Assembly (NCBI GenBank): GCA_025352125.1
Contig: JANXTZ010000026.1
Coordinates: forward strand, 1-45,760
From: Deinococcales bacterium
GTDB lineage: Bacteria > Deinococcota > Deinococci > Deinococcales > JAAFIG01
Length of the DNA stretch: 45,760 nucleotides
Reading direction: 5' to 3'
The notes under the pieces are model-generated. The model had not been told where the DNA came from, ran no database searches, and worked only from the letters and a program-made list of their open reading frames with translations. The first letter of the stretch is position 1. Each line of letters begins with the position of its first letter. The translations under genes were made by a program, and so were the position numbers. This document shows, piece by piece, positions 1 through 7,852 of the stretch.

Positions 1-2
1 TT

Positions 3-227
3 CGTGGAGCGGACAGAAGATTATCACCACTTCCAACAACTGTCAAGCGGTTTAGAACGGAAGGCTCGAGGTGCGTGATGGACGGAGAAAATACGGGTTT
101 TGCAAGCTCCAAAAGCTTAACTGAACCCCAGTACACAACAAAATTCTTTGCAGAATCAAGCCAACACTCGAATTCCAGTCACAGAGAAGTCACAACCCAA
201 GCTGCACCAGACAGTATTCTCGAGTAA
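3..227 (+). CDS. C-terminal tail of an unidentified protein (5' truncated)
   Basis: The frame starting at base 3 stays open for 74 codons and stops at TAA 225-227, overlapping the ATG of the next gene (TAATG). That overlap is typical of translational coupling and is the main reason to accept this frame. The visible tail is rich in Ser, Thr and Gln and hydrophilic, with no recognisable domain, and ends in Leu-Glu coded by a CTCGAG site. Frame 1 also gives a shorter tail ending at 78 (last residues KARGA), so the assignment is not certain. The start lies outside the window and function cannot be inferred. Confidence 0.5.
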   Translation, partial: RGADRRLSPLPTTVKRFRTEGSRCVMDGENTGFASSKSLTEPQYTTKFFAESSQHSNSSHREVTTQAAPDSILE

Positions 228-1738
228 TGCGTTTTTATTTTTTACTGATAATAACTTTGGTGCTTTCGGGTTTCAATCAAACTCGAGCACAATTTCAAGC
301 CCAGGAGGGTTGGGGTAAACCACGCTTGGTCACGACTTTATCGGCAACGGGTGGTTTGATTTTAAATGCGGACAACAACAGTGTGATTGCGCTCGAGGAA
401 ACGGGTTTAAACCAAATTAATTTATCGACAGGTGCAAAAACCAGGCTGCTCGAGCAACGTGGTTTAAAAGAATTGCGTGGTCTCTCGAGCATTTGGGGAA
501 CAATGGCAGCCTGGGGCGAACGCAACCTCTCGAGCGATGATGTTTTGAGCGTGGGTTGGTTGAAAAATGACAAACTCGAGGTTGAACGAGCCTCTGCAAA
601 TGGCATTCCAAACGCTAAAACCATACTTGCCGATCAAACTGGTCCAATCGTTATTTGGGCTGAATCTTTGGGCGAAGACACTGTTTTGTACCTGAAAAAC
701 TGGGATCGAAAAGCCCGAATTGTTTACCGCACCAAACTTTCAATTGGAGCGCTGGCGGCAACTCGAGACTCGAATGGCAAGTATTTTTTCTTGTTTGCCC
801 AGGGCTACCGAAATGCGCAAGACGAAAAATTTGATGCGGTTTTATTGAAAGGCAATCTGATAAAACTCGAGCGGCAAATTCTTGGTGCGGCGGTTTACAC
901 CCGAGGTCAACAGTATCTGCTGACGCAAAATGGAGTGCCAATTTGGTGGTGGGAAACAGCCGACGATCAACGCAAAGCTGCCCTCACGAGGGTTCACAGC
1001 CCGCTTTTGGCGTACTGGAACGGTTCAAAAGCCGTGCCTTTTGCCAGCGCAAGTCCAACGATAGCCGCCAGCAGTGACCACTTATTCTGGTCTGAGGGCA
1101 ACAACATTTTCAGTGCAAACCTTCAAAAATTCGAGCAAGCCAAACAACTTCTTCTTGCCCCAAACACCGTCAGTTTCGCGCAGTATGCTCAGACCAAAAA
1201 CAAGCAGATTATGGTCTGGCAAAGCGTGGCTCAAGATGGTTTCGCCAGCGAACTTTACACGGCTGACACGCTCGAGCCGTACAAGCCAAGCCTGATCGAC
1301 CGTATTGCCGTGACGCTCGGCTGGAATCCCTGGTATGTCGGCACGAGCGCCCTCGGGCAGACCGCTGCCAGCCTGCTCATTGGCGCATTTGGCGTGCTGA
1401 TTATCACACCCATTGCTTTCCTGCTCGGCTCGGGTTTTGGCGGCGCGGGATTCAAAGGGTTCAGATTCGGTTTGATTCTGGCTTGGAGCTTTGGAATTCT
1501 GGCTCGAGTGCTGGGTGGTCTAGCCGCCAAAAACGCTGACACGTTCGCCTTCACCGCGTTGCTCGAGCCGAGTTGGTGGGTGGTCCTACTGGGCTTGGGA
1601 TTGGGAACCTTGCTGGCAATTCTGAACCGCAAACGATTTATGTCACTCGAGTTGAACACGATCATCACGGCTGGTTTGGTGACGTTGATTGCCAGTGCAA
1701 TCAGTGCATTCTCGAGACTCGGATTTGTGCAGTTTTGA
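227..1738 (+). CDS. Exported protein with four C-terminal membrane segments, unknown function
   Basis: 503 residues. The N-terminus is a clear signal peptide (MRFYFLLIITLVLSGF, cleavage probably after TRA). Residues 25-350 form a soluble region rich in short beta-strand-like blocks with spaced Trp residues, suggesting a propeller-like extracytoplasmic domain; this is inference, as no named family was recognised. Residues 375-503 hold four hydrophobic segments separated by glycine-rich loops (LLGSGFGGAGFKGF). The ATG overlaps the stop of the upstream gene, so the two are probably an operon. About 11 CTCGAG sites fall inside the gene, in several frames. It is followed by a REP-like element and converges with mutS2. 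Confidence 0.8.
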   Translation: MRFYFLLIITLVLSGFNQTRAQFQAQEGWGKPRLVTTLSATGGLILNADNNSVIALEETGLNQINLSTGAKTRLLEQRGLKELRGLSSIWGTMAAWGERNLSSDDVLSVGWLKNDKLEVERASANGIPNAKTILADQTGPIVIWAESLGEDTVLYLKNWDRKARIVYRTKLSIGALAATRDSNGKYFFLFAQGYRNAQDEKFDAVLLKGNLIKLERQILGAAVYTRGQQYLLTQNGVPIWWWETADDQRKAALTRVHSPLLAYWNGSKAVPFASASPTIAASSDHLFWSEGNNIFSANLQKFEQAKQLLLAPNTVSFAQYAQTKNKQIMVWQSVAQDGFASELYTADTLEPYKPSLIDRIAVTLGWNPWYVGTSALGQTAASLLIGAFGVLIITPIAFLLGSGFGGAGFKGFRFGLILAWSFGILARVLGGLAAKNADTFAFTALLEPSWWVVLLGLGLGTLLAILNRKRFMSLELNTIITAGLVTLIASAISAFSRLGFVQF

Positions 1739-1767
1739 AGTGCTTTTAGGAAAAGCGGGAATGCTCG

Positions 1768-1850
1768 CCACCCTCATCCCCAACCCTTCTTGCCCTTAAA
1801 GCAGCACCTGACGGGCTTGGGCGCTTCTCCCGCCGTGCGGGAGAAGGGAG
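1768..1850 (+). repeat. REP-like intergenic palindromic repeat, copy A
   Basis: Begins GCCACCCTCATCC and ends in a perfect 10-bp inverted repeat CTTCTCCCGC (1824-1833) / GCGGGAGAAG (1837-1846) with a 3-nt loop. The same layout, a CCCTCA lead of about 55 bases then the palindrome, recurs at 18571-18652 in the opposite orientation, and a shorter relative lies at 18444-18497. It sits between convergent genes (the membrane protein and mutS2), where such elements often act as transcript ends. Confidence 0.75.
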
Positions 1851-1897
1851 TTTGAGTTCTACTTTGAGAGACTGGAATATGGTTTCTCGAGATAGAA

Positions 1898-4174
1898 CTA
1901 CACCTTGACATGTGCAATAGTCACACCGTGTCCACCCTCGTAGGGTTGGGCGTCGTGGAAGGATTCAACACGTTTATCAGACTTTAAATAATCGCGCACG
2001 ACGCGGCGCAAAACGCCCTCGCCTTTGCCATGCAGTATCCGAATTGGGGTTTCGCGCAAAGCCTGGGCTTCGGCGATAAAACTGCGAATCTCGTCCACTG
2101 CCTCTTCGACGTGCGCACCGCGCAAATTGAGTTCTTTGCTGAAATTTGCGGGCGCAATATAACCGCCCGTTTTTGGCATCGGAGATGAGCGCTTGAGTTT
2201 CAACTCACGTTTTTTGAGGGTGACTTTTAATAAACCCATCTGCACCAGCACCTCTTCACCCCGAATCTCGAGGATTGTGCCTGTTGCGCCGTAAGCTGGA
2301 ATCTCGACGCTCGCGCCTGGTTTGAGTGGGTCGGGTTCGCGCACAATCGCGCTGATGTACGGACGCTCGGCTTGGGCGGCGGCGCGAAGGTCACGCAGTT
2401 CGTTCAAGACTTTCGGACGTTCGCTTTCGGTTTCGCGCACCCGGGTTTTCATTTGCCGCACCTGATCGAGCGCGTCGCGGAAGACACCCTCGGCTTTGCG
2501 TTGCGCCTCGAGCATCATGGTTTCGCGTTCCAACTCAAATTTCTCGAGTTTCTCGCGGATAATTTTTGCTTCACGTTCACTGGCATCTCGAGCTTCCCTG
2601 GCGGCTCTGGCATCGAGCGCCAAGTTTTCACGTTCGCGCTCGAGGTTTTCGAGCAGTTTTTCGACGTTCGCGCCTTCGGGTCCAAGCACGATTCGCGCCC
2701 GCTCGAGGGTGTCACTGGGGAAACCCATACGGTTGGCGATGGCGAGCGCGTAAGAGCGCCCTGGCTGCCCGATGTTGAGTTTAAAAGTCGGTGCAAGCCG
2801 CTCGAGATCAAAACCCATGCTGGCGTTCACCACGTCCTCGCGCTCGAAAGCAAAGACTTTTAAGGGTGCCAAGTGACTGGTCACTATCCCTCGAGCGCCC
2901 GCCTCCAGAAGTTTCTCGAGGATGGCTTGAGATAGCGCCGCGCCCTCCGATGGGTCTGTTCCCGATCCCAACTCGTCAATCAAGACCAGCGTGTCAGGAC
3001 TGGCATCCTCGAGGATGTGGGTGAGGTTTTTGAGGTGTGCCGCAAACGTGGACAAACTCGCCTCAATGCTTTGCTCGTCGCCAACATCCACCAGAATATT
3101 CTCGAGAATCGGCAGTCTGGCAGTTTTCACCCGCACAAACATGCCACACTGATGCATCAAAACCGCCAAGCCAAGCGATTTCAGGGTGACGGTTTTACCG
3201 CCCATGTTCGGACCGGTAATCAGCAAAATACGGCGTTTGGAATCAAGTTTTAAAGTGTTCGGTTGACAGTTTTCAATCAGTGGATGTCGCATCTCGAGCA
3301 GTTCAAACTCGCCTCGAGCGGCGGGTTGAGGGCGGTTGAGTTGCCAGTCTTTGGCGAGACGGGCTTTGGAAGCGATCAAATCCAGTTCTGCCACCGCACG
3401 CAATGTCTCGTGCAAGCCTGGTTCGTCCGCCACCATTCGCGCCAACTCGAGCAAAATCCGCGTGACTTCTTGCTCTTCCTCGATCAGTAATTTTGCCAGT
3501 TCGTTGTTAAGCGGCACGACGCTGGCGGGTTCGATGAACACGGTCTGATTGCTGGCGCTCGAGTCCACCACAATGCCAGGCACACTGCTTTCGCGGCTGG
3601 CTTGGACAGGAATCACAAAGCGGTCACGGCGAATGGTGATTAACCTGTCTTGCAAGGATTCCGCATGACGATCCATCAGATTCGTCAAACGCTCCCGAAT
3701 CTCGGAACGCAGCGGCTCGAGCCTGCGCCGAATCATACGAAGTTTGGGTGTGGCATCATCGCGCACGCTACCGTCGCTGTTCAGGCGTTCGAGCACCGTG
3801 CGCGTGAAAATCACATGCTGCCCGATGCCCCCCGCCACCCGAAGCAAAGCGCCGCTCGAGTGTTGCGCGATTGAGCGCTTCAAAGTCATTGACGCATCGA
3901 GTGTGTAGGCAATCTCGAGGATATCCGAACCCTTCAAATCCTGCCCATGCGACAACCGCTCGAGAAGCCCTCGAACGTCGGTGATGCCGCCCAAACTGAG
4001 CGTCATGCCAAACACTGCCTCTTCGACCTGCTCGAGTTTCTGGCGAATCACATAAGCGTCGGTGCTGGGTTGAAGGTTGAACGCGAGTTCGCGCCCCATG
4101 TTGGTTGCCGCCCGCTCTGCAAGGGCAGAACGCACACGGTCAAACTCGAGAACTGTCAATGCACGCAAATCCAT
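1898..4174 (-). CDS. mutS2: Endonuclease MutS2
   Basis: 758 residues from the chosen start. MutS2 proteins are MutS-type ATPases without the mismatch-recognition domain; they act on branched recombination intermediates and stalled ribosomes. Visible: MutS core and clamp region, Walker A GPNMGGKT (about residue 321), Walker B VLIDELGSGTDPSEG (about 397), a long charged coiled coil (about 500-600), and a C-terminal Smr nuclease domain (from about 680) with LNLRGAHVEEA and the HGKGEG motif. Length is normal. An ATG 12 bases upstream (4186) overlaps a perfect TATAAT at 4185-4190, so transcription would start after it; I therefore prefer ATG 4174, which leaves a 3-5 nt leader. It probably stands alone. 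Confidence 0.95.
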   Translation of the reverse strand: MDLRALTVLEFDRVRSALAERAATNMGRELAFNLQPSTDAYVIRQKLEQVEEAVFGMTLSLGGITDVRGLLERLSHGQDLKGSDILEIAYTLDASMTLKRSIAQHSSGALLRVAGGIGQHVIFTRTVLERLNSDGSVRDDATPKLRMIRRRLEPLRSEIRERLTNLMDRHAESLQDRLITIRRDRFVIPVQASRESSVPGIVVDSSASNQTVFIEPASVVPLNNELAKLLIEEEQEVTRILLELARMVADEPGLHETLRAVAELDLIASKARLAKDWQLNRPQPAARGEFELLEMRHPLIENCQPNTLKLDSKRRILLITGPNMGGKTVTLKSLGLAVLMHQCGMFVRVKTARLPILENILVDVGDEQSIEASLSTFAAHLKNLTHILEDASPDTLVLIDELGSGTDPSEGAALSQAILEKLLEAGARGIVTSHLAPLKVFAFEREDVVNASMGFDLERLAPTFKLNIGQPGRSYALAIANRMGFPSDTLERARIVLGPEGANVEKLLENLERERENLALDARAAREARDASEREAKIIREKLEKFELERETMMLEAQRKAEGVFRDALDQVRQMKTRVRETESERPKVLNELRDLRAAAQAERPYISAIVREPDPLKPGASVEIPAYGATGTILEIRGEEVLVQMGLLKVTLKKRELKLKRSSPMPKTGGYIAPANFSKELNLRGAHVEEAVDEIRSFIAEAQALRETPIRILHGKGEGVLRRVVRDYLKSDKRVESFHDAQPYEGGHGVTIAHVKV

Positions 4175-4184
4175 ACCGTGAGGC

Positions 4185-4190
4185 ATTATA
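4185..4190 (-). promoter_or_regulatory. -10 element for mutS2
   Basis: Minus-strand TATAAT lies 10 nt before ATG 4174 and overlaps the upstream ATG 4186. No convincing -35 is seen 17 nt further up. This decides the start codon of mutS2 and suggests a near-leaderless message. Confidence 0.55.
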
Positions 4191-4337
4191 GAGGTTTCAG
4201 ACGGGACGAATATGCGTGTAACGGCTTATTTGAAATGGTTGTCACGTTTGTGGCGTATTGATTGATACATATTCTGGAATGGGGCGAAAAACTGGGTAAG
4301 CGTTTTGGAGTACGCCACTCGAACGACAAAGATTCTG

Positions 4338-4733
4338 TCACCACAACACTTGAACCAGACCACTTTGCGAAATCATCGAATCTGAAGTAATGAACACCAA
4401 ACGCTCGAGTTGCGCCTGAGCCACAAGTACCCGATCAAAAGGGTCTTTGTGATCCCAAGCCAAATCACCTGCGGACATGCCGTGTTGGCTCGAGATCATC
4501 AATTCCAAAAATCTGGCTTTGGCAAGCGTTTTGTAAAAGTCTGACAGAATCAATGCCGCTTCAGGAAATTTACCCGAGCGATGCTTGATTGATATTTCCC
4601 AAGCGCTGGCACTCGAGACAAAAACCTCGGCTTTGGGATCGGACAACACCGTTAACACCTTGGGTGTCAGTGGCGTTACATCACTGACCGCCCAAACAAA
4701 CGCGTGCGTATCGAGCAAATACTTCACTGCCAA
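4338..4733 (-). CDS. vapC: PIN-domain toxin, VapC family
   Basis: 131 residues, the full length of a VapC. PIN-domain toxins are Mg-dependent ribonucleases held inactive by the cognate antitoxin. Acidic residues typical of the PIN active site are present: Asp in LLDTHAF near residue 8, Glu in ASAWEIS near residue 46, and Asp in the HKDPFDR block near residues 96-99. The start overlaps the end of the upstream antitoxin by 10 bp (4724-4733), so the pair is coupled. Many VapC cleave initiator tRNA or rRNA, but the target here cannot be read from the sequence. The gene looks intact. Confidence 0.88.
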   Translation of the reverse strand: MAVKYLLDTHAFVWAVSDVTPLTPKVLTVLSDPKAEVFVSSASAWEISIKHRSGKFPEAALILSDFYKTLAKARFLELMISSQHGMSAGDLAWDHKDPFDRVLVAQAQLERLVFITSDSMISQSGLVQVLW

Positions 4734-4963
4734 AGCTCGAGTTCAATATCTTGAAGTGGCGCTAGAAGCGCTTTGGTGCTGGCGGGGGAAAGTTTGATGT
4801 TCAGAAAACCAAGTTGACGAGGGGTTGTTGGATGCTCGAGTGGCACAAGTCGGGCATACGCTTTGCCGTTTTTTGCCAGAATGATCTCTTCGCCGTTATG
4901 GGCACGTTCGATCAACTTGGAAAACTGGGTTTTGGCGGCGTGAATGTTGACAGACTCAGACAT
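4724..4963 (-). CDS. vapB: Antitoxin of the Phd/YefM (VapB-like) type
   Basis: 79 residues. The N-terminal half matches the Phd/YefM fold, a DNA-binding domain that also represses the operon: NIHAAKTQFSKLIERAHNGE followed by EIILAKNGKAYARLVPL. The C-terminal 35 residues should wrap the toxin. It is the first gene of the pair and overlaps vapC by 10 bp. Two identical octamers, TGGACTAA, at 4963-4970 and 4983-4990 on the plus strand straddle the start and the promoter region and are good candidates for the autoregulatory operator. Confidence 0.88.
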   Translation of the reverse strand: MSESVNIHAAKTQFSKLIERAHNGEEIILAKNGKAYARLVPLEHPTTPRQLGFLNIKLSPASTKALLAPLQDIELELWQ

Positions 4964-4990
4964 GGACTAAGTTTAGCATAAGTGGACTAA
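4963..4990. promoter_or_regulatory. Direct repeat, probable vapBC operator
   Basis: TGGACTAA occurs twice with a 20-bp period, the first copy touching the antitoxin start codon. The position just in front of an autoregulating antitoxin gene supports an operator role; binding is inferred. Confidence 0.5.
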
Positions 4991-5002
4991 TCAATAAAAC
5001 AC

Positions 5003-5057
5003 TTGACAAAATGTGAATCCTCGGATAACTATATAGGTATCCTATAGCGCTCCAGGA
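5003..5057 (+). promoter_or_regulatory. Promoter, operator palindrome and RBS of the padR operon
   Basis: A consensus -35 TTGACA (5003-5008) is followed after about 17 nt by an AT-rich -10 region (TAACTA, 5026-5031). Directly after it lies the perfect inverted repeat TATAGG-TAT-CCTATA (5032-5046). A palindrome overlapping the transcription start is the expected place for PadR autorepression. The Shine-Dalgarno AGGAG (5053-5057) lies 6 nt before the ATG. Confidence 0.7.
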
Positions 5058-5063
5058 GAACCC

Positions 5064-5396
5064 ATGACTGCGAACCCGAACCTCTTAAAAGGCAACCTCG
5101 ACCTGATCCTCCTCAGCATCCTCGAGGGCAGCGAAATGTACGGACTCGAGATCGTTAAAGAAGCCCAAGCACGGACCGACGGATTTTTTGACTTCAAAGA
5201 AGGCAGCCTCTACCCAGCCCTACACCGACTGACCGAACAAAAACTTTTAATTGCCGAATTCAAATACAGCCCTCGAGGTGGCGCACCCGTGCGGTACTAC
5301 GAAATCACCGACAAGGGCAAAACCGTCTTGATCGAGAAACGCGCTGAATTTCAGCACTTCAACAAAAACGTTGAAGCTCTTTGGGGCAAATCATGA
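5064..5396 (+). CDS. PadR-family transcriptional repressor
   Basis: 110 residues, a small (subfamily 2 type) PadR. PadR proteins are winged-helix dimers that repress their own operon and are relieved by small molecules or envelope stress. Visible: the start LLKGNLDLILLSILEG, the MYGLEI turn, the recognition region FKEGSLYPALHRLTEQ, the wing with RYYEITDKGK, and a short C-terminal dimer helix. The stop overlaps the ATG of the next gene (ATGA), so the two are co-translated. The inverted repeat at 5032-5046 is the likely operator. Confidence 0.93.
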   Translation: MTANPNLLKGNLDLILLSILEGSEMYGLEIVKEAQARTDGFFDFKEGSLYPALHRLTEQKLLIAEFKYSPRGGAPVRYYEITDKGKTVLIEKRAEFQHFNKNVEALWGKS

Positions 5397-6505
5397 CCAA
5401 CCTCGAGCGATATCTACAAAACGCCAGCCGTGGCACGTATGGCAAAACTCGAGCGTTAATCCGCCAAGAACTTGAAGCCAACATCAGACTGCGCGGCAAA
5501 GAACTCGAGCATCGCGGGTTGAGCGAAACCCAAGCGATAACCCGCGCACTCGAGGAAATCGGCGCACCAAACCTTGTGAGCACAGGAATGACGGGAGTGT
5601 ACACCATGCCAAAAATAACCGTTGCCGCAATCCCAGCCGCCTTCGCATTGACCGCACTTGTGATTGCATTAAGCATCTCGAGGGCGCAAGTTGAAACCAC
5701 AGTGGTTGGAACAATTCCAGAATGCGATTTCACAAGTACCAATCCCCCAGATGTACCCTGCGCGATAGAATCACCGTACTTTAAAGTCTCGAGCTTGAAA
5801 ACCGAACTCGAGAAAACAGGGGGAACACTAGAAATCATTCCAGAAGGGTTTAACCTCCAGTTTCTTGGTGATCTAAAATTCAAAATGGACGGAACGCCAA
5901 CAGGCACACCCGAAAACCAGAGCGTAAATTTTAAACGCGAGGGGGAAACATTTTTTAACATGCCTTACGTTTTGGGATTAATTGCCACACAATCAAACTT
6001 ACCCGTAAAACTCGAGGGTTTGGTCAATCCTCGATTAACAGTTGGTAACACTGCGATTGATTTTGCAGGTGCAGCACCAATCAAAACCACCATGTTTCGT
6101 TTCGTGAACCTTCAAACGCAACTTCAAAACGATTTACACCTCGGACTGAAATTTGGTATGACTCGAGATTGCACCAACCTCGCACTTCCAAGATTGTTTT
6201 TATGCGGTGTACCAAGCCAGAAAACACACCACATCAGAGTCAACGCGCCGCAAGGAACAATTTTTGCCAGTCTCGAGCAGCGCAGCAACAAAGGCTTTTC
6301 AATGGACATTGCCGCCGTCAACAGCGCTGGCGTCCTCGAGATGAAACTGGCAAGTCAAACCGCGTACTTTGTAAACGACTTCAAAAAATTAGAAGCAGGG
6401 CAAGGCGAAACGATTTTATTGCGACTGACCAACCGCATTGACGCTCGAGCCAAACAATACGAAATTGCGGCACTGCCTGCGACCCTTATCAGCAGCGCCA
6501 AATAA
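5393..6505 (+). CDS. Membrane-anchored protein with permease-prefix-like N-terminus
   Basis: 370 residues from ATG 5393, which overlaps the padR stop as ATGA and has GGGG 6 nt upstream; an in-frame TTG at 5381 is less likely. Residues 1-60 resemble the permease-prefix/DUF1700-type helical domain often encoded beside PadR (LERYLQNASRGTYGKTRALI, then a GLSETQAITRALEEIGAP block). One membrane helix follows (TVAAIPAAFALTALVIALS, about residues 75-95). The remaining 275 residues are probably outside the cytoplasm, beta-rich, with Cys residues, and unrecognised. A PadR with such a partner suggests an envelope-sensing pair; this is inference. A strong terminator follows. Confidence 0.8.
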   Translation: MTNLERYLQNASRGTYGKTRALIRQELEANIRLRGKELEHRGLSETQAITRALEEIGAPNLVSTGMTGVYTMPKITVAAIPAAFALTALVIALSISRAQVETTVVGTIPECDFTSTNPPDVPCAIESPYFKVSSLKTELEKTGGTLEIIPEGFNLQFLGDLKFKMDGTPTGTPENQSVNFKREGETFFNMPYVLGLIATQSNLPVKLEGLVNPRLTVGNTAIDFAGAAPIKTTMFRFVNLQTQLQNDLHLGLKFGMTRDCTNLALPRLFLCGVPSQKTHHIRVNAPQGTIFASLEQRSNKGFSMDIAAVNSAGVLEMKLASQTAYFVNDFKKLEAGQGETILLRLTNRIDARAKQYEIAALPATLISSAK

Positions 6506-6518
6506 ATCAGAACACAAG

Positions 6519-6552
6519 AATCCTGCTCGAGAAATTTCGAGCGGGATTTTTT
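6519..6552 (+). terminator. Intrinsic terminator of the padR operon
   Basis: A 12-bp stem (6519-6530 with 6537-6548, one G-U pair) around a 6-nt loop ends in a run of T to 6552. The stem contains a CTCGAG-derived core. It lies 13 nt after the stop of the upstream gene. Confidence 0.85.
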
Positions 6553-6577
6553 GATGCTCGGAGTGGCAATACAAGAC

Positions 6578-6606
6578 TTGTCAAGATAACGACATTGACG
6601 TATCTT
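6578..6606 (+). promoter_or_regulatory. Promoter of the broken toxin-antitoxin locus
   Basis: TTGTCA (6578-6583), a 17-nt spacer, then TATCTT (6601-6606). It leads to GTG 6619, the probable original toxin start, so the leader would be only about 6 nt. Confidence 0.55.
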
Positions 6607-6618
6607 AAAAACCGAATC

Positions 6619-6923
6619 GTGACCCTTACTTTCTTGTACCTTGGAGACTTTGTAAAACGTGCCAGCAAGCTCATGATTACCGCACTTTCGAGAACGTTCT
6701 GCTCGACAATCCAAATGCGGGAACAGTGGTGAAACATTCCGGTGGTTTGCGTAAAGTACGGGTGGCTTCGGTAGGACAAGGTAAAAGTGGTGGTTTTCGG
6801 ATTATTTATTTGCTCAGAACACCGTTTGTATTTGTGCTTTGGGTGTACACAAAATCTGAGAAGTCAGATTTGACCGATCCAGAATGGCGTATTCTGGCAC
6901 AAATTGCACAGGAGTTAAAATGA
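6619..6923 (+). pseudogene. Frameshifted RelE/HigB-type toxin gene
   Basis: The C-terminal part is a clear RelE-type toxin: NPNAGTVVKHSGGLRKVRVA, GQGKSGGFRIIYLL, then FVLWVYTKSEKSDLT. The matching N-terminus lies in a different frame: GTG 6619 opens a reading that gives DFVKRASKLM, while the downstream frame gives DYRTFENVLLDNP. The two meet at about 6672-6678, so a small deletion that is not a multiple of three seems to have hit the gene. The remaining open frame from GTG 6726 makes only 65 residues and lacks the first helices. The family acts as a ribosome-dependent or free mRNA nuclease; this copy is probably inactive unless a shift restores it. Confidence 0.7.
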
Positions 6924-7215
6924 AAAAAACGATGAGTTTGAAGGCTTGAAACGCGCTTTACTCCAAGCCGTAGAAGTATCTCATGGACGGGCAAAAGCCG
7001 CTCGGGTTTCGGTGCGCGAAATAGAATCGGTGCAAGAAGTTCGTCAGAATCTCAAATTACCTCGAGCCGAATTTGCGCGGCTTCTGGGTGTTTCGGTGCG
7101 TACTGTTGAAGGCTGGGAACAAGGGCGTAGAAACCCGAGTGGGGCAGCGAAAATGCTCTTGCGAGTAGCCGTCCGAAACCCAAAAGCAATTTTGGATGCG
7201 TGGCATAGCCTTTAG
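6920..7215 (+). pseudogene. HigA-like XRE antitoxin gene with a frameshift at an A7 run
   Basis: From 6928 onwards the frame reads NDEFEGLKRALLQAVEV, then a standard XRE helix-turn-helix (LPRAEFARLLGVSVRTVEGW, EQGRRNPSGAAKMLLRV), the usual partner of the toxin upstream. The natural ATG at 6920 overlaps the toxin stop (ATGA) but runs into a stop after 9 codons, because the A run at 6923-6929 is one base short of the frame. With eight A the ATG would read MKKNDEFEGLKRA. Alternatives are a weak TTG start at 6946, slippage on the A run, or a sequencing error. DNA binding could survive with the TTG start. Confidence 0.65.
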
Positions 7216-7237
7216 TCTGTGGCATAGCCTTTAGTCT
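7200..7237 (+). repeat. 19-bp perfect tandem duplication over a stop codon
   Basis: GTGGCATAGCCTTTAGTCT is present at 7200-7218 and again at 7219-7237. The first copy holds the last codons and the stop of the antitoxin gene. It is a recent slippage-type duplication at the end of a degenerating gene. Confidence 0.9.
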
Positions 7238-7284
7238 TAAGTCTCCCAAAGCTCGAGCATCACAATCAAAATTTCCAGATTTGC

Positions 7285-7290
7285 TATACT
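7285..7290 (+). promoter_or_regulatory. -10 element, leaderless start of the ParD-like gene
   Basis: TATACT in the context TTGCTATACT lies exactly 6 nt before the ATG at 7297. There is no Shine-Dalgarno, so transcription should begin at or next to the A of the start codon. Confidence 0.7.
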
Positions 7291-7296
7291 TCACCC

Positions 7297-7518
7297 ATGA
7301 GTTTCACCGAAATTCAACATCAAGCCGTACAGCTTTCCGCACTCGAGAAATACGAGTTGCTACGGATGCTTTCTGCCGATTTGAAATCCTTGAGCGAAGA
7401 AGAGTTGGAAACCATTCAAGCAGCCGAAGCAGCAAGGCGACTTGAAGATATTCGCAGTAGCAAAACCCAATTGATTGTTGGCAAAGATTGGCGCAAAGAA
7501 GCAAACCACAAAAAATGA
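7297..7518 (+). CDS. Antitoxin of the addiction-module (ParD-like) type
   Basis: 73 residues. The helical start (AVQLSALEKYELLRMLSADL) and the charged C-terminal half (EEELETIQAAEAARRLEDIR, then IVGKDWRKEA) match small putative addiction-module antitoxins encoded directly before RelE/ParE toxins. It should bind and mask the toxin. The message appears leaderless (TATACT 6 nt upstream), and its stop overlaps the toxin ATG (ATGA). The gene looks intact. Confidence 0.8.
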   Translation: MSFTEIQHQAVQLSALEKYELLRMLSADLKSLSEEELETIQAAEAARRLEDIRSSKTQLIVGKDWRKEANHKK

Positions 7519-7826
7519 ATTCGCTACTCATAGCATATTCGCCAACCGCAATTGAAGAATTACTCGAGATAGAGAATTATCTTGAATCTCAAGATACTGG
7601 TGCGAAACTAAAATTTCGTGATGAATTTGACGCGGAACTCGAGCCTCTGCTTTTGTTTCCCGAATCCGCGCCGATTATTCACAAACCAAATATCCGAAAA
7701 CGCTTGATGAAGCAATTCCGATATAAAATCTTTTTTGCTGTCGAAAACGAATACTTGGTTGTTCTGCACGTCATCCATCCACGGCAATTCGAGGATTTTG
7801 ATGGGCTTTTTGGCGGTTCAAACTAA
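7515..7826 (+). CDS. RelE/ParE-family toxin
   Basis: 103 residues from ATG 7515, which overlaps the antitoxin stop; a longer in-frame reading from 7488 would lie inside the antitoxin and is unlikely. Family marks: a start in YSPTAIEELLEIENYLES, the central KLKFRDEFDAELEPLLLFPE, and the C-terminal strand block RKRLMKQFRYKIFFAVENEY followed by HVIHPRQ. ParE members poison gyrase and RelE members cut mRNA on the ribosome; the sequence does not decide between them. With its partner it is the one complete RelE-superfamily module in this patch. Confidence 0.85.
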   Translation: MNSLLIAYSPTAIEELLEIENYLESQDTGAKLKFRDEFDAELEPLLLFPESAPIIHKPNIRKRLMKQFRYKIFFAVENEYLVVLHVIHPRQFEDFDGLFGGSN

Positions 7827-7852
7827 CTCCGAACAATCCACAATCTCGAGTT

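Noticed and set aside
1..78. Frame-1 reading as the upstream gene tail
   Set aside because: It stops 148 bases before the next gene, whereas the frame from base 3 ends in a TAATG overlap; the latter is preferred but not proven.
5381..5392. TTG start for the permease-prefix-like protein
   Set aside because: The ATG at 5393 overlaps the padR stop as ATGA and gives the family-like start MTNLERYL.
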